Origin: Clostridia bacterium
Lineage (GTDB): Bacteria > Bacillota > Clostridia > Christensenellales > Aristaeellaceae
Direction: 5' to 3'
DNA: 64,000 bases
Assembly (NCBI GenBank): GCA_017547805.1
Contig: JAFYOR010000022.1
Span: forward strand, 1 to 64,000
Shown piece by piece: positions 17,124-25,429 of this stretch. The notes beneath the pieces are model-generated. The model did not search any database. It had not been told where the DNA came from and was given only the letters and a program-made list of their open reading frames with translations. Position 1 is the stretch's first letter, and each line of letters begins with the position of its first letter. A program made the translations under genes and the position numbers.

Positions 17124-17230
17124 ACAGCGATACGACTGACGGAAGTGGACGACCACATGAAGTATCGCGGCGCGGAAGCGCTTTTATGCCGACCGTCTGG
17201 GCGCACTGATTTCTTTCGGTGCGCCCTTTT
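17124..17230 (+). promoter_or_regulatory. ZTP/ZMP (pfl-motif) riboswitch with overlapping terminator
   Basis: P1 is CGATAC (17128-17133)/GTATCG (17162-17167). Inside it lie the conserved GACTGACGG junction and the GTGG-ACGA-CCAC hairpin. The 3' domain GCCGACCGTCTGGGC (17188-17202) follows. GACGG (17138-17142) can pair with CCGTC (17193-17197), the family pseudoknot. The aptamer end is shared with terminator stem GGGCGCAC (17199-17206)/GTGCGCCC (17219-17226) plus TTTT, so ligand binding should prevent termination. ZTP accumulates when 10-formyl-THF is short, and fhs then makes more. Confidence 0.9.
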
Positions 17231-17281
17231 ATATTTCCAAGGGCCACCACTCCACAAACGACTCTTAAGGAGGAAAATACC

Positions 17282-18958
17282 ATGGAATTCAAGACTGATA
17301 TCGAAATTGCACAGAGCTGTCAGATGCGCCACATCCGCGAGATCGCGGAAGTTGCCGGCGTTGATGAGAAGTATCTGGAGCTTTACGGCAACTACAAGGC
17401 CAAGATCGACTACAATCTGCTCAAGGAAAACAGCCGTCCGGAAGGCAAGCTGATCCTCGTCACCGCCATCTCCCCGACCCCGGCAGGCGAAGGCAAGACC
17501 ACCACGTCCGTCGGCCTTGCCGACGGCATGCGCAAGATCGGCAAGAACGCCATCCTCGCCCTGCGCGAGCCGAGCCTTGGCCCGGTCTTCGGCGTGAAGG
17601 GCGGCGCGGCTGGCGGCGGCTATGCGCAGGTCGTCCCGATGGAGGACATCAACCTCCACTTCACCGGCGACTTCCACGCCATCGGCGCGGCGAACAACCT
17701 GCTCGCGGCGATGCTGGACAATCACATCCAGCAGGGCAACGCGCTGGGTATCGACGTCAAGAAGATCACCTGGAAGCGCTGCGTGGACATGAATGACCGT
17801 CAGCTGCGCAATGTGATCGACGGTCTGGGCGGCAAGATGCAGGGCGTCCCGCGCGAGGACGGCTTTGACATCACCGTCGCCTCCGAGATTATGGCGGTCT
17901 TCTGCTTGGCGACCAGCATCACCGACCTCAAGGAGCGCATCAGCCGCATCATCGTGGGCTACACCTACGACGACAAGCCGGTCACCGCAGGTGACCTGAA
18001 GGCTGCCGGCGCGATGACCGCGCTGCTCAAGGACGCGCTCAAGCCCAACCTCGTTCAGACGCTGGAAGGCACCCCGGCCTTCATCCACGGCGGTCCGTTC
18101 GCCAACATCGCCCACGGCTGCAACTCCATCATGGCGACCCGCATGGCCATGAAGCTGGGCGACTACTGCGTGACCGAGGCCGGCTTCGGCGCGGATCTTG
18201 GCGCGGAGAAGTTCCTTGACATCAAGTGCCGCATGGCGAACCTGAAGCCGTCTGCCGTCGTCGTCGTGGCGACCGTGCGCGCGCTCAAGCATCACGGCGG
18301 CGTTGCCAAGGCCGACCTTGGCAAGGAGAACCTCGAAGCGCTTGAGAAGGGCCTGCCCAACCTCCTGCGCCACGTTGAGAACATCACCACCACCTATCAG
18401 CTGCCCTGCGTCGTGGCGATCAACCGCTTCCCGACCGACACCGAGGCGGAGCTTGCGCTCGTGCGCGCCAAGTGTCAGGAGCTGGGCGTGAACGTCGCGC
18501 TCTCCGAGGTCTGGGGCAAGGGCGGCGACGGCGGCGTGGAGCTGGCGAAGGAAGTCGTCCGCCTGTGCGAAGAAGGCGAGAACAACTTCCGCTTTGCCTA
18601 CGACGCTGACATGACCATCGAGCAGAAGCTCGCTGCCATCGTCAAGAACGTTTATCGCGGCGCGGGCGTGTCTCTCACCCCGGGCGCGAAGAAGCAGGCG
18701 CAGCAGCTCACCGAGCTGGGCTTCGGCTCCTGCCCGATCTGCATGGCAAAGACGCAGTATTCCTTCTCCGACGACCAGAAGCTGCTGGGCGCGCCGGTGG
18801 GCTTCACCGTCACTGTCCGCAACCTCAAGGTTTCCGCCGGCGCGGGCTTCATCGTCGCGCTCACCGGCGACATCATGACCATGCCGGGTCTGCCGAAGGT
18901 GCCGGCGGCGGAAAAGATCGACGTGGACGAGAACGGCAAGATCACGGGTCTTTTCTAA
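17282..18958 (+). CDS. fhs: Formate-tetrahydrofolate ligase
   Basis: 558 residues, normal length. The ATP-binding P-loop [10 protein letters not shown] is at 66-75, and [20 protein letters not shown] and [10 protein letters not shown] are family hallmarks. It makes 10-formyl-THF from formate, THF and ATP in the cytoplasm. The start is the ATG at 17282 after TAAGGAGGA. Control by the ZTP riboswitch directly upstream ties its expression to purine synthesis. A formate/nitrite channel gene follows. The stop codon abuts a family A repeat. Confidence 0.96.
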   Translation: MEFKTDIEIAQSCQMRHIREIAEVAGVDEKYLELYGNYKAKIDYNLLKENSRPEGKLILVTAISPTPAGEGKTTTSVGLADGMRKIGKNAILALREPSLGPVFGVKGGAAGGGYAQVVPMEDINLHFTGDFHAIGAANNLLAAMLDNHIQQGNALGIDVKKITWKRCVDMNDRQLRNVIDGLGGKMQGVPREDGFDITVASEIMAVFCLATSITDLKERISRIIVGYTYDDKPVTAGDLKAAGAMTALLKDALKPNLVQTLEGTPAFIHGGPFANIAHGCNSIMATRMAMKLGDYCVTEAGFGADLGAEKFLDIKCRMANLKPSAVVVVATVRALKHHGGVAKADLGKENLEALEKGLPNLLRHVENITTTYQLPCVVAINRFPTDTEAELALVRAKCQELGVNVALSEVWGKGGDGGVELAKEVVRLCEEGENNFRFAYDADMTIEQKLAAIVKNVYRGAGVSLTPGAKKQAQQLTELGFGSCPICMAKTQYSFSDDQKLLGAPVGFTVTVRNLKVSAGAGFIVALTGDIMTMPGLPKVPAAEKIDVDENGKITGLF

Positions 18959-19142
18959 GTGGGCTGTGCCCACACCCCCTTCGCTTCGCCTTGCCTCAAA
19001 CGGGATCGCACGCGCAAAAAGGCGCTCCGATCCCCTGGTAAGACGCAAAGCGTATAGTGTGGGGAATACGTTAAGGGCTGCTGTCCTTAACAACCTGCTT
19101 GAGGGACCCTGTCCCTCAAACTCCCTTCATCGCTTCGCGATA
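18959..19142 (+). repeat. Family A copy followed by a reversed family B copy
   Basis: GTGGGCTGTGCCCAC (18959-18973) abuts the fhs stop codon. The second hairpin has outer stem GGGATCG (19002-19008)/CGATCCC (19028-19034) around GCGC-AAAAAG-GCGC, the most divergent compensated stem. A family B copy in reverse orientation follows with GTTAAGGGCTGCTGTCCTTA (from 19070) and GAGGGACCCTGTCCCTC. Confidence 0.8.
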
Positions 19143-19148
19143 CACTCA

Positions 19149-19181
19149 TTAAGGAACCCTCAGGTTAGCCTCCGGGTTCCT
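19149..19181 (+). terminator. Terminator between fhs and the FNT gene
   Basis: AGGAACCC pairs with GGGTTCCT across a 13-nt loop, followed by GTTTTCTTCT. It would end or attenuate the fhs transcript before the channel gene. Confidence 0.65.
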
Positions 19182-19216
19182 GTTTTCTTCTCATTCTTAT
19201 TCAGGAGGAGCTTTTC

Positions 19217-20038
19217 ATGGGCTACAATTCCCCCAAGGAGCTGACCGCCGCTTATTCCTCCGCCGGTGCGGCGAAGGCGAAAAAAAGCGCCGCCGATCTG
19301 CTCGTGCTTGGCATCCTCGCCGGCGCGCTGATCGCGCTGGGCTGCGCTGCAACCAATACCGCCGCGCACGGCGTCGCGGACGTCGGCCTTGCGCGGATGA
19401 TCTGCGGTCTTCTGTTCCCCTTTGGCCTGTGCATGGTGATCGTCACCGGTGCGGAGCTCTTTACCGGCAACAGCCTGATCGTCATCTCCGTCCTCGACCG
19501 CAAAGCCAGCTTTGCCGGGATGCTGCGCAACTGGCTGCTCGTCTATCTGGGCAATTTCATCGGCGCGGCGCTCGTCGCATGGTCCTGCGCGGCGTTCGGT
19601 CAGCTCAATTACTCCGGCGGTCAGCTCGCCGTGTACACCATCCGCATCGCCGCAGCCAAGTGCGCGATCCCCTTTGCCAACGGCGTTGGGCTGGGCATTT
19701 TCTGCAATGTGCTGGTGTGTCTGGGCGTGCTGATGGCCATGGCTGCCAAGGACGCCGCCGGCCGCCTGCTGGGCGCGTTCATTCCGGTCAGCTACTTTGT
19801 CATCTGCGGCTTTGAGCACTGCGTAGCGAATATGTACTACATCTCCGCGGGTCTTTTCGCCGCGGCCAATCCCGCCTATGCGGCGCTGGCCACGCAGGCA
19901 GGCATTGATCTGTCCGTTCTCACGGTCAGCAATTTCCTTGTGACCAACCTGATTCCCGTTACGCTGGGCAACATCATCGGCGGCGCGGCAATGGGCGCTA
20001 CCATGTGGTTTGCCTATCTCCGCCACGAGCGAACCTGA
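19217..20038 (+). CDS. Formate/nitrite transporter family channel (FocA-like)
   Basis: 273 residues with six membrane spans. FNT family signatures are present: GAELFTGN after the second span, CNVLVCLG, FEHCVANMYY and TLGNIIGGA. FNT proteins are pentameric channels for formate or nitrite in the inner membrane. The position right after fhs suggests formate. CAGGAGGAG lies before the ATG. A terminator-like hairpin before it and one after it suggest partly independent expression. Confidence 0.9.
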   Translation: MGYNSPKELTAAYSSAGAAKAKKSAADLLVLGILAGALIALGCAATNTAAHGVADVGLARMICGLLFPFGLCMVIVTGAELFTGNSLIVISVLDRKASFAGMLRNWLLVYLGNFIGAALVAWSCAAFGQLNYSGGQLAVYTIRIAAAKCAIPFANGVGLGIFCNVLVCLGVLMAMAAKDAAGRLLGAFIPVSYFVICGFEHCVANMYYISAGLFAAANPAYAALATQAGIDLSVLTVSNFLVTNLIPVTLGNIIGGAAMGATMWFAYLRHERT

Positions 20039-20045
20039 TTTCCCT

Positions 20046-20079
20046 CCCGTTTCTCTCCATCGAGAAACGGGGTTTTTTA
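20046..20079 (+). terminator. Rho-independent terminator of the FNT gene
   Basis: CCCGTTTCTC pairs with GAGAAACGGG around TCCATC, followed by GTTTTTTATTTTG. Confidence 0.9.
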
Positions 20080-20092
20080 TTTTGTTCTTTCA

Positions 20093-20101
20093 TGGTATAA
20101 T
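20093..20101 (+). promoter_or_regulatory. Extended -10 promoter of the SseB-like gene
   Basis: TGGTATAAT (TATAAT at 20096-20101, preceded by TGG). The -35 region is only a T-tract. Confidence 0.5.
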
Positions 20102-20136
20102 GGTTGCATCTACTTTGATCCACACGAGGTGCAGAC

Positions 20137-20718
20137 ATGTCTTTTTTGAATAATCTCAGGAAGCTGGTGGGCATGAAGCCCACGGGCGACGATGACAAAA
20201 CCCTTCAGGTGAAGGACAAAATCCGCGGCCTTTCCTTTACCGATCTTCTTGACCGCTACAACGCCTGCGAGGACGAGGCCGAGAAGGCTGTCATCTTTAC
20301 CAAGCTCTGCAAGGCCCTGCCCGATTCGCTGTTTTTGTGCGTCTTCTGCTACGATGGAGAAGACCCGAATGCGCGCGTCAACGACCGCACGCTGCATGCC
20401 ACGCAGGGCAGCAAGCGCCTTTACGCGGTCAATCAGGACGCCGTCACCAGCGGCAATCCGGGATACCGCCTTGCCAAGAAGACGGACTCCCGCCGGATGC
20501 ACCTGCGCACCCTCGTCAACAACAAGACGAAGCAGGAATGGGTGCCGCTGTTTACCAACTTCAGCAAGCTCCTTCCGGTTTTCGGCACGAATTTCCGCAT
20601 TGCGCTCATCTCCTTTGAGGAGGCGAAGGTCATTGCCAAGCCGTATGCCGGCATCATCATCAACCACGGCAAGGATTCCATCAAGCTCTCTGCAGAAGAG
20701 CTGAAAACCATCCGGTAA
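20137..20718 (+). CDS. SseB-like N-terminal domain protein
   Basis: 193 residues. The second half matches the SseB N-terminal domain: QEWVPLFTNFSKL, then ISFEEAKVIAKPYAGIIIN and a SIKLSAEEL end. Such domains occur in SseB (enhanced serine sensitivity) and in polymorphic-toxin accessory proteins, and no catalytic role is known. There is no signal peptide. The acetyltransferase gene follows after 18 bp on the same strand, so the two are probably co-transcribed. Confidence 0.65.
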   Translation: MSFLNNLRKLVGMKPTGDDDKTLQVKDKIRGLSFTDLLDRYNACEDEAEKAVIFTKLCKALPDSLFLCVFCYDGEDPNARVNDRTLHATQGSKRLYAVNQDAVTSGNPGYRLAKKTDSRRMHLRTLVNNKTKQEWVPLFTNFSKLLPVFGTNFRIALISFEEAKVIAKPYAGIIINHGKDSIKLSAEELKTIR

Positions 20719-20736
20719 GCCGCAGGAGGAACTGCC

Positions 20737-21699
20737 ATGCTCGAAAAGCGCTGGGCCACGCCCGAAGACAGAAACGACATCATCGACTTTATCGATTACA
20801 TCTTCTCCAAGGCGCACAGGCCGCATGACTTTGCCACCCTGCTGCCCAAACTCTACGGCGGAGATGCCGATACGACGCCGCATCACTTCATCATCAAGGA
20901 AGACGGAAAGATCCTCGCCGCGATTCTCGCCTATCCGGTGAAGATGACCATCGCAGGCGAAGAGCTGATGACCATCGGCGTCGGCTCGGTCAGCACGCAT
21001 CCGCGCGCACGCGGCCGCGGCTTCATGGACGATCTGCTCGCCGCAGTCGACGCGCATGCCAAAGAGCTTGACGCCTCCTTTGCCGTCCTGGGCGGCGATC
21101 GCCAGCGCTACGGCTATTACGGCTTTGATCTCGCCGGCTGTCAGCTCGTCTCCAGCCTTGGGACGCACAACGCCCGCCACGCCTTCAAGGCAGCAGACAC
21201 AACGGGTCTTTCCCTCGTCCCCATGCAGCAGGCGCATGTTCCCTTTGCCGCGCGGCTGCACGCCGCTCAGCCGTCCTTCTGCGAACGCAGCGAGGAAACC
21301 TTCGTCACCATCCTCAAAAACTGGAGCAATAACCCCATGGCGATCCTGCGCGGCGGTCAGATGATCGGCTACTGCGTAATCAATCCCATTTCCGGCGGAC
21401 AGTTCGTCTCCGAGCTGCTGCTTAAAAAGGAAGAGGATTGCCCCGCCGTTCTGCGCTTGATGAGCGAAACGTACGGCAATCTCTCCATCCTGACTCCGCC
21501 GTGGCACAAGGAGCGCGTGGCGCTGCTGACCGGCGTGTGCCAGACCTTCTCCCTGACGCCCAACCACATGATGAAGTTCTACCAGCCCGAGCGCGTGAAA
21601 GCGGCGCTTCATAAGCTCGGCGCAAACGGCGATTCGCTGCATTTTGACGGACTCACGCCGCCGCTGCCGCTCTACGTCGCTCCGGCAGACGGAGTTTAA
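20737..21699 (+). CDS. GNAT family N-acetyltransferase (Eis-like architecture)
   Basis: 320 residues. The N-terminal GNAT fold has the acetyl-CoA loop STHPRARGRGFMDDLL near residues 88-103, preceded by the beta-strand TIGVGSV. A second GNAT-like half follows from about residue 150. The length and the YGYYGFD motif resemble the predicted acetyltransferases grouped with Eis. The substrate is unknown. CGCAGGAGGAA is upstream of the ATG. It shares an operon with the SseB-like gene. Confidence 0.75.
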   Translation: MLEKRWATPEDRNDIIDFIDYIFSKAHRPHDFATLLPKLYGGDADTTPHHFIIKEDGKILAAILAYPVKMTIAGEELMTIGVGSVSTHPRARGRGFMDDLLAAVDAHAKELDASFAVLGGDRQRYGYYGFDLAGCQLVSSLGTHNARHAFKAADTTGLSLVPMQQAHVPFAARLHAAQPSFCERSEETFVTILKNWSNNPMAILRGGQMIGYCVINPISGGQFVSELLLKKEEDCPAVLRLMSETYGNLSILTPPWHKERVALLTGVCQTFSLTPNHMMKFYQPERVKAALHKLGANGDSLHFDGLTPPLPLYVAPADGV

Positions 21700-21710
21700 G
21701 CAGACGGCTT

Positions 21711-21906
21711 TTTTCCGCGCGAAGCGATGAAGGGGTTTGGGGGTCGGATTCATCCGAACTGACCGACGAGCGTCGAGCGAGGAGTCAGAAATCCCCAAAC
21801 TGGGTCTTAGGGGCAGTTGCCCCTAACGTCTCCTTTATCAATCGCCGGCCGGCATGCGCTGCGGCGCAAGGACCTCATCCGTCCCTGCGGGGCACCTTCC
21901 CCAAAG
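21711..21906 (+). repeat. Family B copy, forward, followed by a CTCATCCGTC-type palindromic element
   Basis: The CGCGAAGCGATGAAGGGG border, GTCGGATTCATCCGA, GACCGACGAGCGTCGAGCG and TTAGGGGCAGTTGCCCCTAA form family B with a shortened insert. From 21869, CCTCATCCGTCCCTGCGGGG, then CACCTTCCCCAAAGGGG, resembles an abundant intergenic palindrome I know from gut Oscillospiraceae genomes. No gene is visible in 21700-22055. Confidence 0.7.
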
Positions 21907-22005
21907 GGGTATGCATATTCCTTTCAAGCTTCTTTGAAAAACCTGCCGGAAAAGCCAAATCCCTCCCTGCTTATTCTGCCTCTTTCGCTTCTTCTCAGCC
22001 AAATA

Positions 22006-22044
22006 AATAATGCCTCCCGCTTTGCTCTGCGGGAGGCATTTATT
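22006..22044 (-). terminator. Terminator of the duplicated-domain anchored protein gene
   Basis: AATGCCTCCCGC pairs with GCGGGAGGCATT around an 8-nt loop, followed on the minus strand by ATTTATTT. It lies just beyond the stop codon at 22056. Confidence 0.8.
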
Positions 22045-22055
22045 CGTTCAGCTGA

Positions 22056-22613
22056 TTATTCCGCGGCCGCCACGAACTCAACCGCCAGCGCGGTCGTCTG
22101 CGGCGGGATGGACATGGTCATCGCGCCGTTGGTATAGGCGATGATTTCATCGCCAATCGCCAGCTCCGGCGCGCCGTCCAACAGGTGAATGACCGCCTGA
22201 CCGTTTCCATTGTTCTGCTCAATGGTGACGCTGCTTTCGCTCACTTCCGTCACCACACCGGACACCGGATACATCCCGACCTTCATGCCGGAAATCTGCG
22301 GCGGAATGGAACGGGTCATCTTGCCGTCAAAATCGACGAAAACATACTGACCAAAGGCCAGCGCAGCAGCGTCCACGCCCTCAAAGACGGTCGTAGCATC
22401 GTAGTTCACGCGAAGCTCGCCCAGCGTCGCATCCTGAATGATGAAGTTGTTCTCTTCCACAGTCGCAATCAGGCCTTCAGCGCGGAACGTCTCCTGTCCC
22501 TGCGCTGCCTCCATCGCCTCAATCGCTTCCTTCTTTTCGCTGGAAACGGTCACAAACGCGATCACGGCGCACACGATCACAAGGCCGATCATCACAAGCT
22601 TCTTCATATTCAT
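22056..22613 (-). CDS. Membrane-anchored protein with two tandem beta-rich repeats, unknown function
   Basis: 185 residues. One N-terminal hydrophobic helix (KKLVMIGLVIVCAVIAFVTV) should anchor or secrete it. The rest is two similar modules of about 65 residues. Each opens GLIATVEENNFIIQ or GVVTEVSESSVTIE and ends RSIPPQISGMKV or MSIPPQTTALAV. They look like duplicated OB-like beta barrels, but I do not recognise a named family. The start is the ATG at 22613, 9 nt after GGAGG. A further in-frame ATG lies 6 nt later. Its neighbours give no functional clue. Confidence 0.7.
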   Translation of the reverse strand: MNMKKLVMIGLVIVCAVIAFVTVSSEKKEAIEAMEAAQGQETFRAEGLIATVEENNFIIQDATLGELRVNYDATTVFEGVDAAALAFGQYVFVDFDGKMTRSIPPQISGMKVGMYPVSGVVTEVSESSVTIEQNNGNGQAVIHLLDGAPELAIGDEIIAYTNGAMTMSIPPQTTALAVEFVAAAE

Positions 22614-22767
22614 ATCATTGATCCTCCAATTGATTGTCACAAGAATTTCGTCTGCCCCGGCGGGTTGCCGGCAGTGCCGGAGCGTTGAACAGTATATAGA
22701 CGCAGCGCAATGGTAATTTCATCCCGGCAAATTGATCTTTTTTTCGCACAGAGAAGAAGCATAACAG

Positions 22768-23050
22768 AAAACCGCAGCCCTGTCAAGCTGCACTTCAGCC
22801 TGTCAAAAAAGCTCTTGACAGGCTGGTGGACGGGGGAACCTTTCCCCCGCCACGACCACCCCCCTACATTTTTCAGCCGCGCCCGCTGGGCACAACTGAA
22901 AAATGCAAAGAAACGATTATTTCTTCCGGGAAATGGGATTTCCCGGAAGAAATAATCGTGCGGTCGCGCCGTACACGCCGCCGCGACCGATTGAATGCGC
23001 CGCTCAATGCAGGTCAAATACATAGAACCGCAGCCCTGTCAAGCTGCGGT
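22768..23050. repeat. Family C element (about 22820-22998) between 21-bp direct repeats
   Basis: Roughly 175 bp that recurs reversed at 60442-60620. It holds hairpins GGGGGAACCTTTCCCCC, GCGCCCGCTGGGCAC and a long CGATTATTTCTTCC/GGAAGAAATAATCG stem, then GCGGTCGC/GCGACCG-type ends. Direct repeats ACCGCAGCCCTGTCAAGCTGC at about 22771 and 23029 flank it. A CCTGTC/GACAGG hairpin sits next to the left repeat. The gap 22614-23067 has no gene. Confidence 0.75.
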
Positions 23051-23056
23051 TTTGTT
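23027..23056 (-). terminator. Hairpin after the YhcN-like gene
   Basis: AACCGCAGC pairs with GCTGCGGTT. T-rich sequence follows on the plus strand, and only a weak tract on the minus strand. It probably closes the minus-strand sporulation gene. Confidence 0.4.
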
Positions 23057-23067
23057 GCTTTTCCTTG

Positions 23068-23688
23068 TTATCTGCCGGTGACACGATCCCAAAGGTCGCC
23101 GATGTCACCCGTCAGTTCGTCAAGGCCGGTTGCCTTACCAATGCGCTCCGCAAGGGATTTGACCTGACCATAGAGCGTATCGTCGTCCGTGATGCTGACC
23201 TCGGTGATCTTGCTGTCCGCCTTTTGGACGGTCTGTGTAATCAGCTGCTTCATCCGGTCGTCGAGCCCCGCGCTGTACTGATCTTCAAACTCGACTGCAA
23301 CCAGCGCGCGGTTTCCTTCCACGATGACCTCCGCATCGTCGATCTCGCTGATGCGTTCAACCGCATCGGCAATCTTCTCCGCCATGCGTCCCATCTCCGC
23401 CGGCGTCATCGCAGCGTTCGCGCTGCCGGCTGCTGCGCCGCCGTTCATGCCGCTTGCCATCCCATTGAGCATGTCGTTTTCGGCGGTCGTCATCGGACTG
23501 TTCTCCGGCATCATGGTGGTTTCCGGCTGCATGGTCGTCACCGGCGCCATCGTTGCATTATCCGGCGTGAACGTGGCGACAGGGGCCTTCGTCTGGCCGA
23601 CCATACCCGCATTTCCCGCGGCACAGCCGGCGAGCGTCAGCGCAAGCAGGAACACGCAAAGAACAAGAAGAATGCTTTTTTTCATCAT
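23068..23688 (-). CDS. YhcN/YlaJ family sporulation lipoprotein
   Basis: 206 residues. The lipoprotein signal ends in lipobox LAGC. A low-complexity Thr/Met/Pro linker follows (about residues 25-85). The C-terminal half carries the YhcN/YlaJ domain: AEKIADAVERISEIDDAEVI, ALVAVEFE and KITEVSITDD. Family members are found in the spore inner membrane or coat. The start is the second codon of a TTG-ATG-ATG run, 6 nt after AGGAGG. Together with sigK at 32.3 kb it argues for endospore formation. Confidence 0.85.
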   Translation of the reverse strand: MMKKSILLVLCVFLLALTLAGCAAGNAGMVGQTKAPVATFTPDNATMAPVTTMQPETTMMPENSPMTTAENDMLNGMASGMNGGAAAGSANAAMTPAEMGRMAEKIADAVERISEIDDAEVIVEGNRALVAVEFEDQYSAGLDDRMKQLITQTVQKADSKITEVSITDDDTLYGQVKSLAERIGKATGLDELTGDIGDLWDRVTGR

Positions 23689-23753
23689 CAATCGCCTCCT
23701 TGCGCTATCATGCCCAAGGAGACGAAAAGTATATCCCTGTTTCCAAAAAAGTT

Positions 23754-25223
23754 TTACTCGTCGTAGAACGTACAGCCGCCGATAAACTCCCTGAGGATGG
23801 ACGTCGGCGGGATTTCATCCTCCGTATCGCAGTCGACAAAGTAATTCAGGAATTTGACCATCCTCCGCGTCCTGACGTAATGCTCGCTGTCCGGCGCAAC
23901 CTCCTTAAGCAGCGGATACGCGCATTTTTTCAGCAGCGGAATCTCATAGAACAGCGACGAATCGAACATCACATCCGCCCGCTCCTGATAGGGGAAGATG
24001 TACTTCTCCTCGCCTGCGCGCACGCTGTCCCACATCTGTATCGTGCCGATGGCGTCCATGCCGCGCGTGCGCTGATCGCGCACAATGCGCCGCAGCAGGC
24101 GCACATCCGTCGCGCGGATGCGGTTGTGGTTATCCAGATTCAGCTGCGTCAGCGCGCTGATATACACGAGGAACTTAAGTTCCCTGGGGATATCGTCGCT
24201 CAGCTGCGGATTCAAGCCGTGAATACCCTCCACGATGATGATCTCATCGCTGCCCACACGCGTCATGACGCCCTTTTCCTCGCGCCGTTTATGGATGAAG
24301 GAATAGCGCGGAATCTCCGTTTCATGCCCCGCCAGCAGCTCGATAAGCTGCGCGTTGAACAACGGCACGTCGATGGACTCCAGACACTCCAGATCCGGCT
24401 TGCCGTCCGGCCCGAGCGGCACCTCATCGCGATTGCGGTAATAGTTATCCAGAGAAATGGCAACCGGGCGCTTTCCGCTGACGCGAAGATGAATGCCCAG
24501 CCGGTTGGCAAACGTCGTCTTGCCGCTGGAAGACGGGCCTGCGACAAAGACAATCCGTGCGCCGCGCGCGATGATCCGCTCGGCAATCTGCGCAATCGCC
24601 CGATCATGCAGCGCTTCGTTGACGCGGATGAACGTGCGGATTTCGCCGTTTTTGATGATATCATTGACGTCCGCCGCGTTCTCGCAGCCAAGAATGCGCG
24701 AAAACTCTGCCGACATGGCGTATGTGCGCATCAGCTGCGGCCGCTCGGCGAAGGGCGCGACGGGGCCGTCCGCTTCCTCCGGCAGCATGAGCACCATGCC
24801 GGGATAATAAAACCGCAGCGCAAAGCGGTCGATCTCGCCCGTGGTTTTGACCATGTCGCCATAGAAATACTCGCTGAGTCCGTCGCAGGTATACACATCA
24901 AAATGCTCGTACGGGCGGTATGTCAAAAGACGGACGGTATCCTCCTGTCCCTGCTTTTCAAACAGCGTCATGGCCTCCCTGCGGGTCATGCGGCTCTTTT
25001 CAATCGGCAGATTCTCCGCGCAGATGTCGCGCATAACCTGTTCGATCCTGCGAACCATGGCCGCCGTCAGATCCAGCCCTGAGACGGTCGTATAGATTCC
25101 CTGACCGATGCTGTGCTCAAAGCGCACCTTTGTCCCGGGCGCGATGCGCCGCATGGCAAGCAGCAGCAGCAGGCGCGCGCTGCGTTCATACGTCCTGCGT
25201 TTTTCCTCGTTCTTTGCGTTCAT
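23754..25223 (-). CDS. Nucleoside kinase (uridine kinase/phosphoribulokinase family) with ThrRS-like N-terminal region
   Basis: 489 residues. The C-terminal half is a P-loop kinase of the uridine kinase family: Walker A GPSSSGKTT at 229-237, SLDNYYRNRDE after it, and IIIVEGIHGLNP as the Walker B region. The N-terminal 220 residues resemble the editing/SAD region of threonyl-tRNA synthetase (FEHSIGQGIY), a fusion common in Firmicutes. It probably phosphorylates uridine or another nucleoside. AAGGAGG precedes the ATG. Confidence 0.85.
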   Translation of the reverse strand: MNAKNEEKRRTYERSARLLLLLAMRRIAPGTKVRFEHSIGQGIYTTVSGLDLTAAMVRRIEQVMRDICAENLPIEKSRMTRREAMTLFEKQGQEDTVRLLTYRPYEHFDVYTCDGLSEYFYGDMVKTTGEIDRFALRFYYPGMVLMLPEEADGPVAPFAERPQLMRTYAMSAEFSRILGCENAADVNDIIKNGEIRTFIRVNEALHDRAIAQIAERIIARGARIVFVAGPSSSGKTTFANRLGIHLRVSGKRPVAISLDNYYRNRDEVPLGPDGKPDLECLESIDVPLFNAQLIELLAGHETEIPRYSFIHKRREEKGVMTRVGSDEIIIVEGIHGLNPQLSDDIPRELKFLVYISALTQLNLDNHNRIRATDVRLLRRIVRDQRTRGMDAIGTIQMWDSVRAGEEKYIFPYQERADVMFDSSLFYEIPLLKKCAYPLLKEVAPDSEHYVRTRRMVKFLNYFVDCDTEDEIPPTSILREFIGGCTFYDE

Positions 25224-25242
25224 GCAATCCCTCCTTATGGAT

Positions 25243-25312
25243 TACGTTGGGCTGCCGCCCAAACCCGCCAAGGGGCTGAGCCCCTTGACCTTACATCGCT
25301 TCGCGCTGTTTT
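25243..25312 (-). repeat. Family B hairpin repeat, short form, reversed
   Basis: GTTGGGCTGCCGCCCAAACC and AAGGGGCTGAGCCCCTT, then the ATCGCTTCGCGC border. Confidence 0.75.
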
Positions 25313-25337
25313 AAGTTCCTTTTCGTTTAAGATAAAA

Positions 25338-25395
25338 AAGACCGCTCCACAGAAACCCTCCGTCTCAGGAGGCGCATCTGATGCAGCGGTCATCC
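25338..25395 (-). terminator. Branched terminator of the flavoprotein operon
   Basis: On the minus strand GACCGCT pairs with AGCGGTC and a TTTTTT tract follows. Two inner hairpins, GCATC/GATGC and CCTCC/GGAGG, sit inside the loop, which is unusual for a simple terminator. Confidence 0.7.
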
Positions 25396-25429
25396 TATTC
25401 ATTTCAATCCGGTCGTATGACCGCATCCA

